A stretch of 64,000 nucleotides of DNA from Burkholderia sp. Leaf177. GTDB lineage: Bacteria; Pseudomonadota; Gammaproteobacteria; Burkholderiales; Burkholderiaceae. The stretch covers positions 62,001-126,000 of the forward strand of contig NZ_LMPF01000020.1 of assembly GCF_001424345.1 (NCBI RefSeq). The letters run 5' to 3'. The notes under the pieces were generated by a model that had not been told where the DNA came from, did not search any database, and was given only the letters and a program-made list of their open reading frames with translations. Position numbers and translations under genes: made by a program. This document shows, piece after piece, positions 54,596-63,808 of the stretch (positions are counted from its first letter, which is position 1; every line of letters starts with the position of its first letter).

Positions 54596-55383
54596 TCGGT
54601 CGGTCCATTCAGACGGTTTGCATGAGCGTGCATTGACACGTTCAGCGCGCCGTTCTGCGGTTGGGCGGCGGGAGCGCTTTGTCCGCCGATGTGGTGAATA
54701 AGGTTTTCAGCCAGCGTTTGAGCCACGTCGTTCCAGCCGGCCGTCGCGCCGAGCGTGTCCATATCGACGGTTTCGAGTCCCGCGTAACCGCACGGATTGA
54801 TCGCGAGGAACGGTTGCAGGTCCATCTTCACGTTGAGACTTACGCCGTGATAACTGCAGCCATTGCGGATTTTCAGGCCGAGCGCCGCGATTTTCGCGCC
54901 CGCATGAGAATGCCGAGCAGGCGTTTCAGCAACGTAGATTCCGGGCGCGCCCGGCTTGCGTTCCGTTTCGAGATTATACGATGCAAGGGTTTCGATCACG
55001 CCCTGCTCGATCCGCTGCACCAGTTCGCGGACCATCAATTTGCGCCGGCGCAGGTCGAGCATCAGATACGCCACGACCTGCCCCGGCCCGTGATACGTGA
55101 TCTGGCCGCCACGATCGACTTTTACAAGAGGGATGCCGCTGTCGGGATTCAGAAGATGTGACGGGTTGCCGGCCAGACCGAGCGTGAAAACCGGCGGATG
55201 TTCGACGAGCCAGATTTCATCGGCGGATTCGGGTGTGCGGGCTTCCGTGAACGCGCGCATGGCGTCGAAGATTTCCGCGTACGGCTGGATGCCACGCCAA
55301 ATCACGTTGACCTCGGGCGTCGGCGCGCTTAAAGCGCGTTCGAGGACAGCGGAGGGGGAAGTTGTTACCGGCGTGGCGGACAT
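54592..55383 (-). CDS. lipB: Octanoyltransferase
   Basis: Moves octanoate from acyl-carrier protein to lipoyl domains. 263 aa, a little longer than E. coli LipB at both ends. Motifs: [47 protein letters not shown] (catalytic Lys in AALGLKI) and [11 protein letters not shown] (catalytic Cys). It is followed by lipA. A DUF2917 gene and a LysR gene separate it from the ybeD homologue. Confidence 0.96.
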   Translation of the reverse strand: MSATPVTTSPSAVLERALSAPTPEVNVIWRGIQPYAEIFDAMRAFTEARTPESADEIWLVEHPPVFTLGLAGNPSHLLNPDSGIPLVKVDRGGQITYHGPGQVVAYLMLDLRRRKLMVRELVQRIEQGVIETLASYNLETERKPGAPGIYVAETPARHSHAGAKIAALGLKIRNGCSYHGVSLNVKMDLQPFLAINPCGYAGLETVDMDTLGATAGWNDVAQTLAENLIHHIGGQSAPAAQPQNGALNVSMHAHANRLNGPTE

Positions 55384-55453
55384 AATTCCGTTAGTTTACC
55401 GAAATCCCGCCGCCCTCGCCGGAGGACGAATGAAAGCAACCGCTCAACCTAAT

Positions 55454-55780
55454 TTAAACCGTCCGCCAGCCCGACCGCAAACGCGAGGTGAGCCGCTCGT
55501 AAGCACGTGCCAGCCAGCCTAGCGCTGCTTGATCCGGGCGCGGCGCGAGCGTGAAAATCACTTGCGCAGTGCGGCCCTTTTCCGTGCTGAGCCAAAGCCG
55601 TTCGCGTGGGCGCAGCTTCAAGGAATCGCCCGGGACGAGCCAGTAATCTTCAATATCGTTGCTGCGCGTTGCCCACACCGGCGCGCCTTGCACCGACAGC
55701 TTGACGCCATGACCGATAAGCATGGGCACCGTTTCGCCATCGCCTATTTCAAACGTGATGCTTGTGGATATTTCTCGCAT
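55454..55780 (-). CDS. DUF2917 protein
   Basis: 108 aa, no signal or membrane helix. The DUF2917 pattern VKLSVQGAPVWATRSNDIEDYWLVPGDSLKL is present (seen as two blocks), a small cupin-like beta domain of unknown function. The last 25 residues are basic. GGAGG five bases before the ATG at 55780 sets the start. It is divergent from the LysR gene, so it may be a target. Confidence 0.8.
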   Translation of the reverse strand: MREISTSITFEIGDGETVPMLIGHGVKLSVQGAPVWATRSNDIEDYWLVPGDSLKLRPRERLWLSTEKGRTAQVIFTLAPRPDQAALGWLARAYERLTSRLRSGWRTV

Positions 55781-55899
55781 GACAGCCTCCGCCAAAAATC
55801 GTGTTGATGAGTAGAAGATAGACTCAGCAAGGCTTTAAGCAAAACGAGCAATTTTCTTCGGTATGTGAGATATATTCACACATACACACATTCAGGCCG

Positions 55900-56895
55900 A
55901 TGATCGTGGACCTACGCCAACTTCCCGCCCTCAATGCGCTGCGCGCTTTCGAAGCCGCTGCGCGACACGAAAGTTTCTCCCGCGCCGCCGACGAACTCTT
56001 CGTCACGCACGGCGCCGTCAGCCATCAAATTCGCGCGCTCGAAGCGGATCTCGGCGTCACGCTTTTCGCCCGCGATGGAAAACGCGTGCGTTTATCGGAT
56101 ATCGGCCGGCAGTACGCCACCGAGGTCCGCACCACGCTCGCCACGCTCGCGGAAGCCACGCGGCGAGTGCGCGCCGGGGATCGCGACCGGCGGCTGGTGG
56201 TATCGATGCTGTCGTCGTTTTCCGCGCGCTGGGTGACGCCGCGCATTGGCGGGTTTATCGAGGAACATCCGGAGATCAATCTCGAATTGCTGTCCACGAA
56301 CGAGTTGACGGACTTCACGCGCGAAGACGTGGATGTCGCCATTCGGTTTGCCAGCACCGGGAAATACGCCGGATTGCATTCGGAAGAATTGCTCGACGAA
56401 GTGTTTTTCCCTGCGTGCTCGCCAAATTTCCGGGGCGGAAAATTGCCGCGCACGCCCGCCGATCTGGCCGACGCACCTTTGCTGCGCTCGCACGACGAAC
56501 TCTGGCGACCGTGGTTCGACGCCGCCGGGCTCGTGGACTTGCCCGAACCCAAACGCGGAGTGTTGTACGAAGATTCGTCGAATTTGCTGCAGGCGGCCAT
56601 TCAAGGCCAGGGAATCGCGCTCGTGCGCCGGTCGCTCGCCATGCATGAAATCGTGGCGGGACGGCTGGTGAGACTTTTTAATATCGATGGGCCGAGCCCG
56701 TGGAATTACTACTTCGTATGTCCGCCGGCGCTGCTTGGAACGCAGCGGGTGCAGACGTTTCGCACGTGGCTTCTGAACGAGATCATGCAGTTCAAGCAGC
56801 TTTACGAACGCACGCCAGCCGTGTGCGACGAACCCCGGCGCACGTCCAGGCCGCTGGGAGAATCCTTGCCGCAATCGCTTAAAGCACCACTTTGA
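55900..56895 (+). CDS. LysR-family regulator (GcvA-like)
   Basis: 331 aa. The N-terminal winged helix (about 5-65) reads LPALNALRAFEAAARHESFS and LFVTHGAVSHQIRALEADLG, typical of GcvA-like LysR proteins. A substrate-binding domain (about 95-300) follows. Inducer unknown. The 119-bp gap to the DUF2917 gene should hold its binding site. The 3' end overlaps the ybeD homologue by 17 bases. Confidence 0.88.
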   Translation: MIVDLRQLPALNALRAFEAAARHESFSRAADELFVTHGAVSHQIRALEADLGVTLFARDGKRVRLSDIGRQYATEVRTTLATLAEATRRVRAGDRDRRLVVSMLSSFSARWVTPRIGGFIEEHPEINLELLSTNELTDFTREDVDVAIRFASTGKYAGLHSEELLDEVFFPACSPNFRGGKLPRTPADLADAPLLRSHDELWRPWFDAAGLVDLPEPKRGVLYEDSSNLLQAAIQGQGIALVRRSLAMHEIVAGRLVRLFNIDGPSPWNYYFVCPPALLGTQRVQTFRTWLLNEIMQFKQLYERTPAVCDEPRRTSRPLGESLPQSLKAPL

Positions 56896-57151
56896 CCATC
56901 GGGTGGCCGGTGAGCGCGCGATAGATATCGTCAAGATGCGCGCGGCTTTGAGCGCGCACGGTAAGCGTCAAGCCGGTGTATTTGCCGCCCGACGACGGAC
57001 GGGTTTCAATGCGCTCGATGTCGAACTGGTCGTCGAATTCACGGATCACGGTGACGACGGCATCGCGGAATTCCGGATGCGTCGCGCCCATCACCTTGAT
57101 CGGAAAATCGCAGGGGAAATCGAACAGGGCGTCGATATCAGGTGAGCTCAT
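56879..57151 (-). CDS. YbeD/DUF493 family protein
   Basis: 90 aa. Sequence FPCDFPIKVMGATHPEFRDAVV with a C-terminal AHLDDIYRALTGHPMVKVVL (blocks) fits DUF493, which resembles an ACT-like fold and usually sits between dacA and lipB. Function not firmly known. GGAG six bases before the ATG at 57151 favours it over a GTG at 57166. Confidence 0.9.
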   Translation of the reverse strand: MSSPDIDALFDFPCDFPIKVMGATHPEFRDAVVTVIREFDDQFDIERIETRPSSGGKYTGLTLTVRAQSRAHLDDIYRALTGHPMVKVVL

Positions 57152-57168
57152 GGTGTTCTCCATCACAG

Positions 57169-57191
57169 GACGCCCGGGCCGTCCGGGCGTC
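57169..57191. repeat. Perfect 9-bp hairpin between the carboxypeptidase and ybeD genes
   Basis: GACGCCCGG (57169-57177) and CCGGGCGTC (57183-57191), 5-base loop. No T-run on the minus strand, so probably not a full terminator. Confidence 0.5.
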
Positions 57192-57258
57192 TCACAGCAG
57201 ACACAGATGGAGCCGGATTCGCCGATTCCAACTTGTCCTCTCCCCGCTTATTTCAACC

Positions 57259-58470
57259 TTACTTCTTCTTCTGCCACATCATCAGCAGCGAATCCCACGT
57301 CCGGCCGACAAAACCCGCTTGCGGAACGTCCTGCAGCGCGACCAGCGGGAATTGCGCGACTTCCTTGCCGTCGGCCATCATCTTGACGGTGCCGATCTGC
57401 TGGCCCTTCTTGATCGGCGCGACGATGGTGTCGTTGTGCGTCACCGTCGGTTTCACCTTGTCGCCCATGCCCTTCGGCACCGTGATGTACTGATCCGTCT
57501 CCACGCCGGCCTTGAGCGCGTTTTCCGTGCCCTTGTAGACGCGCGGCGAATCGATCACCTGACCCGCCTTGTATAGGCGCACCGCGTCATAAGCCGTGTA
57601 GCCGTAGTTCAGCATCTTCAGGCTGTCCTGCACCCGGTTGTGCTCCTTCGGCTCGCCCATCATCACTGCAACCAGACGGCGGCTGGCATCGGGCACGCCT
57701 TCCAGCGGGCGCTTGGCAGTCGCGATCAGGCAATAACCTGCTGCCTTGGTATGGCCGGTCTTCAGGCCATCGACGGTTGAATCGATCCACAGCAGGCGGT
57801 TGCGGTTCGGCTGCTTGATCTTGTTATAGGTGAAATCCTTCACCGAGAAGATGCTGTAGTACTCGGGGAAGTCGCGGATCAGGCGCGTGGACAGCACGGC
57901 CAGATCGCCCGCCGTGGTGTAGTGCTGCGGGTCGGGCATGCCGTTGACATCGGCGAAATGGGTATTTTTCATACCAATCTGCTTGGCCGCCGCGTTCATC
58001 AGCGTGACGAAATTCCCCTCGCTTCCACCTACGAGTTCGGCCAGCGCGATGGCGGCGTCGTTACCCGACTGGATGATCATGCCGTACACGAGATCATGCA
58101 CGGTCACCGGCTTGTTCGCCTCGATGAACATGCGCGACTCGTCCGTGCCCACGCGGCGCACGGCTTCGCTCGGCATGACGGTCTGGTCCATGTTGATCTT
58201 CTTCGACTTCAGCGCGTCGAAGACGAGATACGCGGTCATCAGCTTGGTCAGCGACGCGGGTTCCGAGCGTTCGTCCGGGTTGCCGGAAGCAAGCACCTGG
58301 TTGCTGGTTGCATCGACGAGAACCCACGAACGCGCCGTGACATCGGGCGGCGGAACCTGGGCGAACGCGCTCGCCGCGACGAGCGTCGCGGGCAAAACGA
58401 CCGCGGCGACGATGGCACGATGAACAAGGGAAGGAGCAACGAAGGGCAAGCCGGAAGGGGAAAAGCGCAT
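57259..58470 (-). CDS. D-alanyl-D-alanine carboxypeptidase (PBP5/6 family)
   Basis: Trims pentapeptide ends of peptidoglycan. 403 aa with a signal peptide (about 1-38). Active-site motifs: SLTK (73-76) in EPASLTKLMTAYL, SGN in MIIQSGNDAAIALAELVGG, and KTG in VDGLKTGHTKAAG. A C-terminal beta domain and a short basic end (MMWQKKK) that may bind the membrane complete the PBP5 pattern. The ATG at 58470 begins the signal peptide. Usual neighbour of ybeD-lipB. Confidence 0.95.
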   Translation of the reverse strand: MRFSPSGLPFVAPSLVHRAIVAAVVLPATLVAASAFAQVPPPDVTARSWVLVDATSNQVLASGNPDERSEPASLTKLMTAYLVFDALKSKKINMDQTVMPSEAVRRVGTDESRMFIEANKPVTVHDLVYGMIIQSGNDAAIALAELVGGSEGNFVTLMNAAAKQIGMKNTHFADVNGMPDPQHYTTAGDLAVLSTRLIRDFPEYYSIFSVKDFTYNKIKQPNRNRLLWIDSTVDGLKTGHTKAAGYCLIATAKRPLEGVPDASRRLVAVMMGEPKEHNRVQDSLKMLNYGYTAYDAVRLYKAGQVIDSPRVYKGTENALKAGVETDQYITVPKGMGDKVKPTVTHNDTIVAPIKKGQQIGTVKMMADGKEVAQFPLVALQDVPQAGFVGRTWDSLLMMWQKKK

Positions 58471-58915
58471 AGGTTCGGATCGGCAGAAAAGGCATCGGCG
58501 GGTCGGCGTTTTCCGGGTGTCCAGGGGAAACGCGACTCGCGGGTTGTACAGGCGGAAGGTCGGTCCGGCGGAGCGCTTTGCTTGAATGCATGGCGCGACG
58601 CTTTGTTCGGACCGGCCTCCGCGCGCTTCGATACTCGAGCGGCGCATGAGCTGGACGCGATCATCGATTCAAAGCGGTGATTCGCGTGCTTCATGCGCAA
58701 CGGCCAAGCGCCGGCCGACCAGTCGGCCGCGCAAAAGTCTGCGCTATTATACGCGTGCGCAATGTGGCTTTTGCCGTGGAAATGGCTTGATTTGGCGGGG
58801 ATTCTTGAAAGCGAGTGTAAAAACAGACGCGGCGCAAAGGCGTTGAAAGCCTCGGCGCCGCGCGATGAAAATTGCAGAAGGGAACGACTGGTTCAAACGT
58901 GAGCCTCAACAGGCT
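58471..58915. other. Intergenic region between the carboxypeptidase and hydrolase genes
   Basis: Contains the terminator at 58816-58862 and must hold the carboxypeptidase promoter. No gene is recognised in the rest. Confidence 0.5.
58816..58862 (-). terminator. Terminator after the alpha/beta hydrolase gene
   Basis: Stem GCGGCGC (58829-58835) with GCGCCGC (58855-58861) and a small inner stem (GGC/GCC). On the minus strand TCTGTTTTTAC follows. Confidence 0.65.
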
Positions 58916-59548
58916 TCAACGCCATGCATCGACAATGATCTTCTTCAGCACATGCAGCTTTCGATGGAAAAAATGCTCGCCGCCCGGGATCACGACCACG
59001 GGCAATTCCTGCGGGCGTGCCCATTCGTAGACGGAAGTGATCGGGACCGTGTCGTCCACTTCGCCGTGGATCACGAGCGTGTTGTCCGGCACCTCGGCGA
59101 CCGGCCAGTTGCTCGCCGCCGTGCCGACCATCACCATGCGTTCGATGGTTTCGCCGGACTCGCGCAAATGCTTCGCGACATGCGAGAGCACGAAGGTGCC
59201 GAACGAGAAACCGGCGAGCACGAGCGGGACATCGGCCTGACCGGGCTGCGCGCGCATATGGGCAACGACCGCAAGCAGATCGTCGCGCTCGCCCGTGCCG
59301 TTGTCATGTTCGCCTTGCGTTTCTCCCACGCCGCGAAAATTCGAGCGATACGTGATGTAGCCAAGCTGGACCATCGTGCGCGCGAGCGTCTGCGCCACCT
59401 TGTTGTCCATGGTGCCGCCGTACAGCGGATGCGGGTGTGCGACGAGCGCAATGCCGCGCGGCGCAGCGCCTTCCGCGGGACGATCCAGCGCGACTTCGAT
59501 CTTGCCCGCAGGGCCATCGATCAGGAATTTTTCGGTCTGTGCGTTCAT
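58916..59548 (-). CDS. Alpha/beta hydrolase
   Basis: 210 aa. The catalytic Ser (about 115) is in LAGFSFGTFVL, the acid probably in IHGEVDDTVP and the His in IPGGEHFFHRKL. HPHPLYGGTMDNK near the N-terminus marks the small hydrolase family seen across proteobacteria. Substrate unknown. It is 10 bp after the ferredoxin-like gene and likely co-transcribed. Confidence 0.85.
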   Translation of the reverse strand: MNAQTEKFLIDGPAGKIEVALDRPAEGAAPRGIALVAHPHPLYGGTMDNKVAQTLARTMVQLGYITYRSNFRGVGETQGEHDNGTGERDDLLAVVAHMRAQPGQADVPLVLAGFSFGTFVLSHVAKHLRESGETIERMVMVGTAASNWPVAEVPDNTLVIHGEVDDTVPITSVYEWARPQELPVVVIPGGEHFFHRKLHVLKKIIVDAWR

Positions 59549-59558
59549 TCCCCGAACC

Positions 59559-59891
59559 TCAGGCCGCCGGCTGATCGATGAGCAAACGCTCCACGATCTT
59601 GCCGTTCACCAAATGCGAATCGACGATTTCATCGATATCCGCTTCATCCACATACGTGTACCACGTGCCTTCCGGATACACGACGATCACGGGTCCGAGT
59701 TCGCATCGTTCGAGACAACCCGCCTTGTTGATGCGCACTTTTCCGTCGCCTGCAAGACCGAGTTGCTTCACGCGTTTCTTCGCGTACTCCTGCATGGCCT
59801 GCGCGCCGCATTTCGCGCAGCTCGGGCGCGGCGCGTCGGGCGCGCGTTCGTTGAGGCAGAAGAACACGTGATACTTGTAGAAAGGGTCCAT
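59559..59891 (-). CDS. Thioredoxin-like [2Fe-2S] ferredoxin
   Basis: 110 aa. Four likely cluster Cys at about 12, 25, 59 and 63 (FFCLNER, PSCAKCG and KAGCLERCELGP), a pattern of thioredoxin-like ferredoxins related to NuoE. An extra Cys is at about 28. Electron partner unknown. Just upstream of the hydrolase gene. Confidence 0.88.
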   Translation of the reverse strand: MDPFYKYHVFFCLNERAPDAPRPSCAKCGAQAMQEYAKKRVKQLGLAGDGKVRINKAGCLERCELGPVIVVYPEGTWYTYVDEADIDEIVDSHLVNGKIVERLLIDQPAA

Positions 59892-59961
59892 GTGCTTTGG
59901 CCGGGGAAATGTGTGGGGTTTGATTCGATTATAACGACCGGCGCTTTAGTTCACTTGGAGG

Positions 59962-61128
59962 TCAGCTTTTGACGCCGCTGCCCCGCCTCCGCGCGATGAA
60001 CGCCCTTTCAGCCGTCGATGCCAGCCATCCCAGCGCGGCATACGGCCACACCCACGCGAGCCAGTGCGCGAGGCCGTTGAAATGCAGATAGCGCCCCTGA
60101 CGCCAGTCAGCGACGACGATATCGAAGTAAGGGTTCACGGGCAGCAAATTGACCAGCACGAGCGCCACGATCAGCGCAACGCCGGCGAGCGTTGCGCGCC
60201 AAGCCCGCGAACGGCGCAGAAACAGCAATCCCGCCGCCGTGCCGGCCGCGATGCCGTACACGGCGCCATCGGTAGCCCAATCGAATGTCAGACCCGAGCG
60301 CGATTGCAGGAAGGTCGCGCCGGCTTTCGCGCACAACGTCGCGATCACGAGGCCAAGCAGCAGACGCACGCGCGGTGCGCGCGGACGCATGGGCAATGTG
60401 GTCAGCACCAGCGCCGCGAACAGGTTCAGCGATGTGATGAGCATTTCCCACGTGTCGTCAGGAAGCAGGTTGCCGAGGCGCAGCGGCCACGCGGTCACGT
60501 TCCAGGCGGCCGGAATCCACGAAAGCAGCGCGTCCTGCATGACAGGGTCGAGCTGTTGCCATAACAAGCGCGGCAAATTGCCGACGGCGAAGAGGAACGG
60601 CGCGGGGTACATGGTGGCGAAAGGCCAGAGCGCCGATAACCCCAGCATGTACGCCGCGTCACGCTCGAACCACATGAAACGCAGACGCCGAAGCGCGCCG
60701 CGGTCGAGCAGCATGCTCGTGGCCGGCGCGGTCAGCGCGGCGCCGAGCAGCGCGCCGAGCGCGTTCGCGGCGAGATCGAGATTCGATGAAACCCGCGTCG
60801 GCAAATACGTCTGCACCGCTTCCATTACGCCGGACAACATAGCGCCGCCGATGAACGCAATGCCCGCAGCCGGCACGCCGCGGTATCGCGGATATAGCGC
60901 CAGCACGGCCAGCGCGCCGAACGGCATATAACCGAGCACGTTGGTGATGACATCGAACGCGGTGAGATATTGCGGCAGCGGGTCGGTGAGATACGCGAAC
61001 GGACCAATGCCGAGCGAGCGCCAGCCGGAAAACGGATACAGCGAACCGTAGACAATCAGCAACGTATAAACGGCAAGCGCCTGCCGCGACAACGCCGAAG
61101 GCCGGCGTTGCCAGTGCTTGACGATCAT
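59962..61128 (-). CDS. VanZ-like multi-helix membrane protein
   Basis: 388 aa and about nine helices. The first 140 residues have a VanZ-type pattern (GSLYPFSGWRS, DVITNVLGYMPFGALAVLAL, GAMLSGVMEAVQTYLPTRVSSNLDLAANALGALLG as blocks). The second half is a further hydrophobic block of unknown role. VanZ proteins are mostly uncharacterised in Gram-negative bacteria, and there is no sign of glycopeptide resistance genes nearby. Confidence 0.82.
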   Translation of the reverse strand: MIVKHWQRRPSALSRQALAVYTLLIVYGSLYPFSGWRSLGIGPFAYLTDPLPQYLTAFDVITNVLGYMPFGALAVLALYPRYRGVPAAGIAFIGGAMLSGVMEAVQTYLPTRVSSNLDLAANALGALLGAALTAPATSMLLDRGALRRLRFMWFERDAAYMLGLSALWPFATMYPAPFLFAVGNLPRLLWQQLDPVMQDALLSWIPAAWNVTAWPLRLGNLLPDDTWEMLITSLNLFAALVLTTLPMRPRAPRVRLLLGLVIATLCAKAGATFLQSRSGLTFDWATDGAVYGIAAGTAAGLLFLRRSRAWRATLAGVALIVALVLVNLLPVNPYFDIVVADWRQGRYLHFNGLAHWLAWVWPYAALGWLASTAERAFIARRRGSGVKS

Positions 61129-61174
61129 GCAGGCCGCCTCGAAAAACGCAGCGCTGCACGGTTCGCCCTCGACA

Positions 61175-61834
61175 TCATTTCGATGCGACCAGCGGCTGCA
61201 CGCCGAGCCACGCGGCCATTTGCGCGATCAGGTCGTCGGACGCGGCGGCCAGCGCCCGCGCGCCGCCGGCGGCGTCGGGCGTATAGGAAGGCGCGCGCGC
61301 AATGAACGTGCGCTGGCTGACCACCTGGCCATGCTGCGACAACGTCACGCGCGCCGATACTTCGCCGTGACTCTTCTCGGGGGCATCGAAGACTTGTTCG
61401 AAATCCGTCAGATCGACCTGCAACATGGGCGCGCGCACGGGATCGGAACCCGTCAGCACGGGACCGCGCGATGCCAGCGCGACACGCAACCGCTGCGTCA
61501 AAAGATCGGCCGGAGACATGGTCCAGTGGCTGTCGGCATAACGGCCGATGCGCTGTGCATCGGCGTATTTCAGGCGATACAGAAACGCATCGGTATCCAG
61601 GTTTTTTGATGCGCTCACCGCCAGCACCTTCACCGGCGGCATGGGCATGGTGTTGCCGAGCGGCGCGGGATCGCCGAGGTCGTATCGAATATTCGATACT
61701 GCCGCGGGCGGTCCCGAAGCGCAACCGGCGAGCATTGCGGCCAGGGAAACAGCAATAAAACCGGAGCGCGCTCGCGGTAGCGGGCGCACAGCGCGCTTGA
61801 CCAAGCGCTTCGCCTGCAAGATCGTGTGTGGCAT
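61175..61834 (-). CDS. Mla/Pqi-type transport auxiliary lipoprotein
   Basis: 219 aa. Lipobox LAGC (Cys near 38) after a basic N-terminus and a short hydrophobic stretch. The mature domain has YDLGDPAP, VKVLAVSASKNLDTDAFLYRL and ADSHWTMSPADLLTQRL, typical of PqiC/ABC-auxiliary lipoproteins. With MlaD, ATPase and permease upstream it should complete an outer-membrane lipid transport system. AGGAA six bases before the ATG at 61834. Confidence 0.88.
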   Translation of the reverse strand: MPHTILQAKRLVKRAVRPLPRARSGFIAVSLAAMLAGCASGPPAAVSNIRYDLGDPAPLGNTMPMPPVKVLAVSASKNLDTDAFLYRLKYADAQRIGRYADSHWTMSPADLLTQRLRVALASRGPVLTGSDPVRAPMLQVDLTDFEQVFDAPEKSHGEVSARVTLSQHGQVVSQRTFIARAPSYTPDAAGGARALAAASDDLIAQMAAWLGVQPLVASK

Positions 61835-61907
61835 CTCAGTTTCCTGATTCAATTTGCAATAAGCCCGGATGCCGGAAATCAAGCGGTTGCGGCATCGGGC
61901 ACGAGGT

Positions 61908-62867
61908 TCACTTCGACGGCGCCGACGGCCATTTGAAACCCGGCTCGCCCGGACCCGGCTCGGGCTGCGGCGAGCCGAACAACACGCTGCGTGGATTGCG
62001 GTTGAAGGTGTCCGCAGCGCGATCCACGGAACGCGCCGCGCTGCCCACGTCGTCAGCCAGCGAATTCACGCGCGGCAAGGTTTCATAGCCCACTCGCGCC
62101 GACATCTCCTGTAACGACTCGTTCACTTCGTTCAGCACGCGGCCCGCGCGTTCGGCTGCGTCGCCCGCCTTGTTCATGTTGGTGACAAAGGGACCGTCGG
62201 CGCGGCTCAGGTTGTTCGCCAGCGTGTTCGTGGAAGCGAGCGTGCGATCCAGTTGAGTCAGCGTGCGCGGCAATTGTTCCGCGACCGGCGCCACTTGCTT
62301 GCTCAGCAACGCAATGCCGTCAGCCGCGCCCTGCAGGCTCTTGGTGGTTTGCATGACCTGATCGCGCATGTCTTCGGACAGGAATCTGTCAGCGTCGTCG
62401 GCAATGCGTTCAAACTTTTTGATCAGGATGTCGCCGCGCTGCTGCAACTGGTCGAACAAACCGGGGCGCAACGGCAGCGACGCCACCTGCGCCGACGATG
62501 ACGGCAGCGGCGCGGGATCCTTGCCGGTGTCGTCGAGTTGCACGAACGCAATGCCCGTCACGCCCTGGAACCCGAGCGTGGCGAATGTGGATTGCGTGAT
62601 CGGCGCGGTTTTATCGACCATGATGCGAATCCGGATCTGGCCCGGATGGCCCTGATCGAACTTGATGGACTGCACCTTGCCCACGCCCAGGCCGCGGTAG
62701 CGCACGTCGGCGTCGGTATAGAGGCCCGTCACATTGGTCCGCGCGACCAGGTCGTACGGCACGCGCACCGTGCGGTCGACGTTGAAGAAGAACACCGCGA
62801 CGCCGATCGCGACCATCAGTCCGATAGTGAACAGACCGGCCAAAAACGCATGGGATTTGTTTTCCAT
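61908..62867 (-). CDS. MCE-family lipid-binding protein (MlaD-like)
   Basis: 319 aa. One N-terminal helix (about 8-30) anchors the protein. The MCE domain (about 38-118, VPYDLVARTNVTGLYTDADVRYRGLGVGKV as two blocks) is followed by a long helical part (about 140-300). It is the periplasmic part of an ABC lipid transporter. 62 bp downstream of the ATPase gene. Confidence 0.93.
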   Translation of the reverse strand: MENKSHAFLAGLFTIGLMVAIGVAVFFFNVDRTVRVPYDLVARTNVTGLYTDADVRYRGLGVGKVQSIKFDQGHPGQIRIRIMVDKTAPITQSTFATLGFQGVTGIAFVQLDDTGKDPAPLPSSSAQVASLPLRPGLFDQLQQRGDILIKKFERIADDADRFLSEDMRDQVMQTTKSLQGAADGIALLSKQVAPVAEQLPRTLTQLDRTLASTNTLANNLSRADGPFVTNMNKAGDAAERAGRVLNEVNESLQEMSARVGYETLPRVNSLADDVGSAARSVDRAADTFNRNPRSVLFGSPQPEPGPGEPGFKWPSAPSK

Positions 62868-62929
62868 CAGCAGGTTCCTTGGTTACTGCTTACTGCCTGA
62901 GCGCAATACGAGGCCGCTCATGAGAACGC

Positions 62930-63808
62930 CTAGAGCGTGGGGCCGCATGGCACATCTTCGAGCGCGGCCGCCGGTAATTTTTTGCGCCGCTCCGGTGGCA
63001 GCGCCTGCAACGCACGCCTGCCGCGCCGCCCGAGAAAATATTCACGGATAAAAGGATGATTGACCGCGACCGCCTCTTCAACCGGCGCCGCCACCAGCAC
63101 CCGCCGATCGGCAAGCACCGCAACGCGCGTGGAAAGCGCGACCATGGTGTCCAGATCGTGCGTCACGAGAACAACGGTCAATCCCAGCGCGCGATGCAAC
63201 GTGGCGATCAGATCGACAAATTCATCGGACGCCTTCGGGTCGAGCCCGGCCGTGGGTTCATCGAGGAAAAGCAGTTCGGGTTCGAGCGCAATCGCCCGCG
63301 CAATGCCCACGCGCTTCACCATCCCTCCCGATAACGCCGATGGCATCTTGCTCATGTTCTTACACGAAAGCCCGACCATTTCGAGCTTGAGCATGACGAA
63401 CTCGCGGATCAGGTCTTCCGGAATTTTGCCGAGCTCGCGAAACGGCTGCGCAATGTTGTCGTACACCGACAGCGACGAAAACAGCGCGCCCTGCTGGAAC
63501 ATCATGCCGGAACGCGTGCGCAGCATTCGCGCGGTTTCCTCGTCCATCTTCGCCCACTCTTCGCCGAGCACGCGGATAGTGCCGGACGTGGGGGATTCGA
63601 GTCCCAGCATCTGCCGCACGAGCGTGGTCTTGCCGGAACCCGAACCACCGAGGAGCGCGAGAATCTCGCCGCGCCGAACTTCGAGGTTCAAATGCTCGTG
63701 AATCACGGTGCTGCCGTAGCGCTTGGTCACATCCACGACTTCAATGACAGGCTCAGCCGTCACCGGCGTCGGCTTGTCGCGAACGGCTGAAGCAAGCGTT
63801 GCCGACAT
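62930..63808 (-). CDS. ABC transporter ATP-binding protein (MlaF-like)
   Basis: 292 aa. Walker A LLGGSGSGKTTLV, signature LSGGMVKRVGIARA, Walker B LLFLDEPTAGLD and switch VLVTHDLDTM. The GGMVKRV form is typical of the MlaF family. The ATG at 63808 shares its A with the permease stop, so they are coupled. A longer open frame to the window edge is only the permease DNA in another frame. About 35 C-terminal residues are extra and basic. Confidence 0.94.
   Translation of the reverse strand: MSATLASAVRDKPTPVTAEPVIEVVDVTKRYGSTVIHEHLNLEVRRGEILALLGGSGSGKTTLVRQMLGLESPTSGTIRVLGEEWAKMDEETARMLRTRSGMMFQQGALFSSLSVYDNIAQPFRELGKIPEDLIREFVMLKLEMVGLSCKNMSKMPSALSGGMVKRVGIARAIALEPELLFLDEPTAGLDPKASDEFVDLIATLHRALGLTVVLVTHDLDTMVALSTRVAVLADRRVLVAAPVEEAVAVNHPFIREYFLGRRGRRALQALPPERRKKLPAAALEDVPCGPTL

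Noticed and set aside
55764..55773. Single TGTGGATAT resembling a DnaA box
   Set aside because: One imperfect site at the start of a coding region, no neighbours.
59962..61128. VanZ-like protein as an antibiotic resistance gene
   Set aside because: There are no vanHAX-type genes nearby, and VanZ-like proteins are common and uncharacterised in Gram-negative bacteria.
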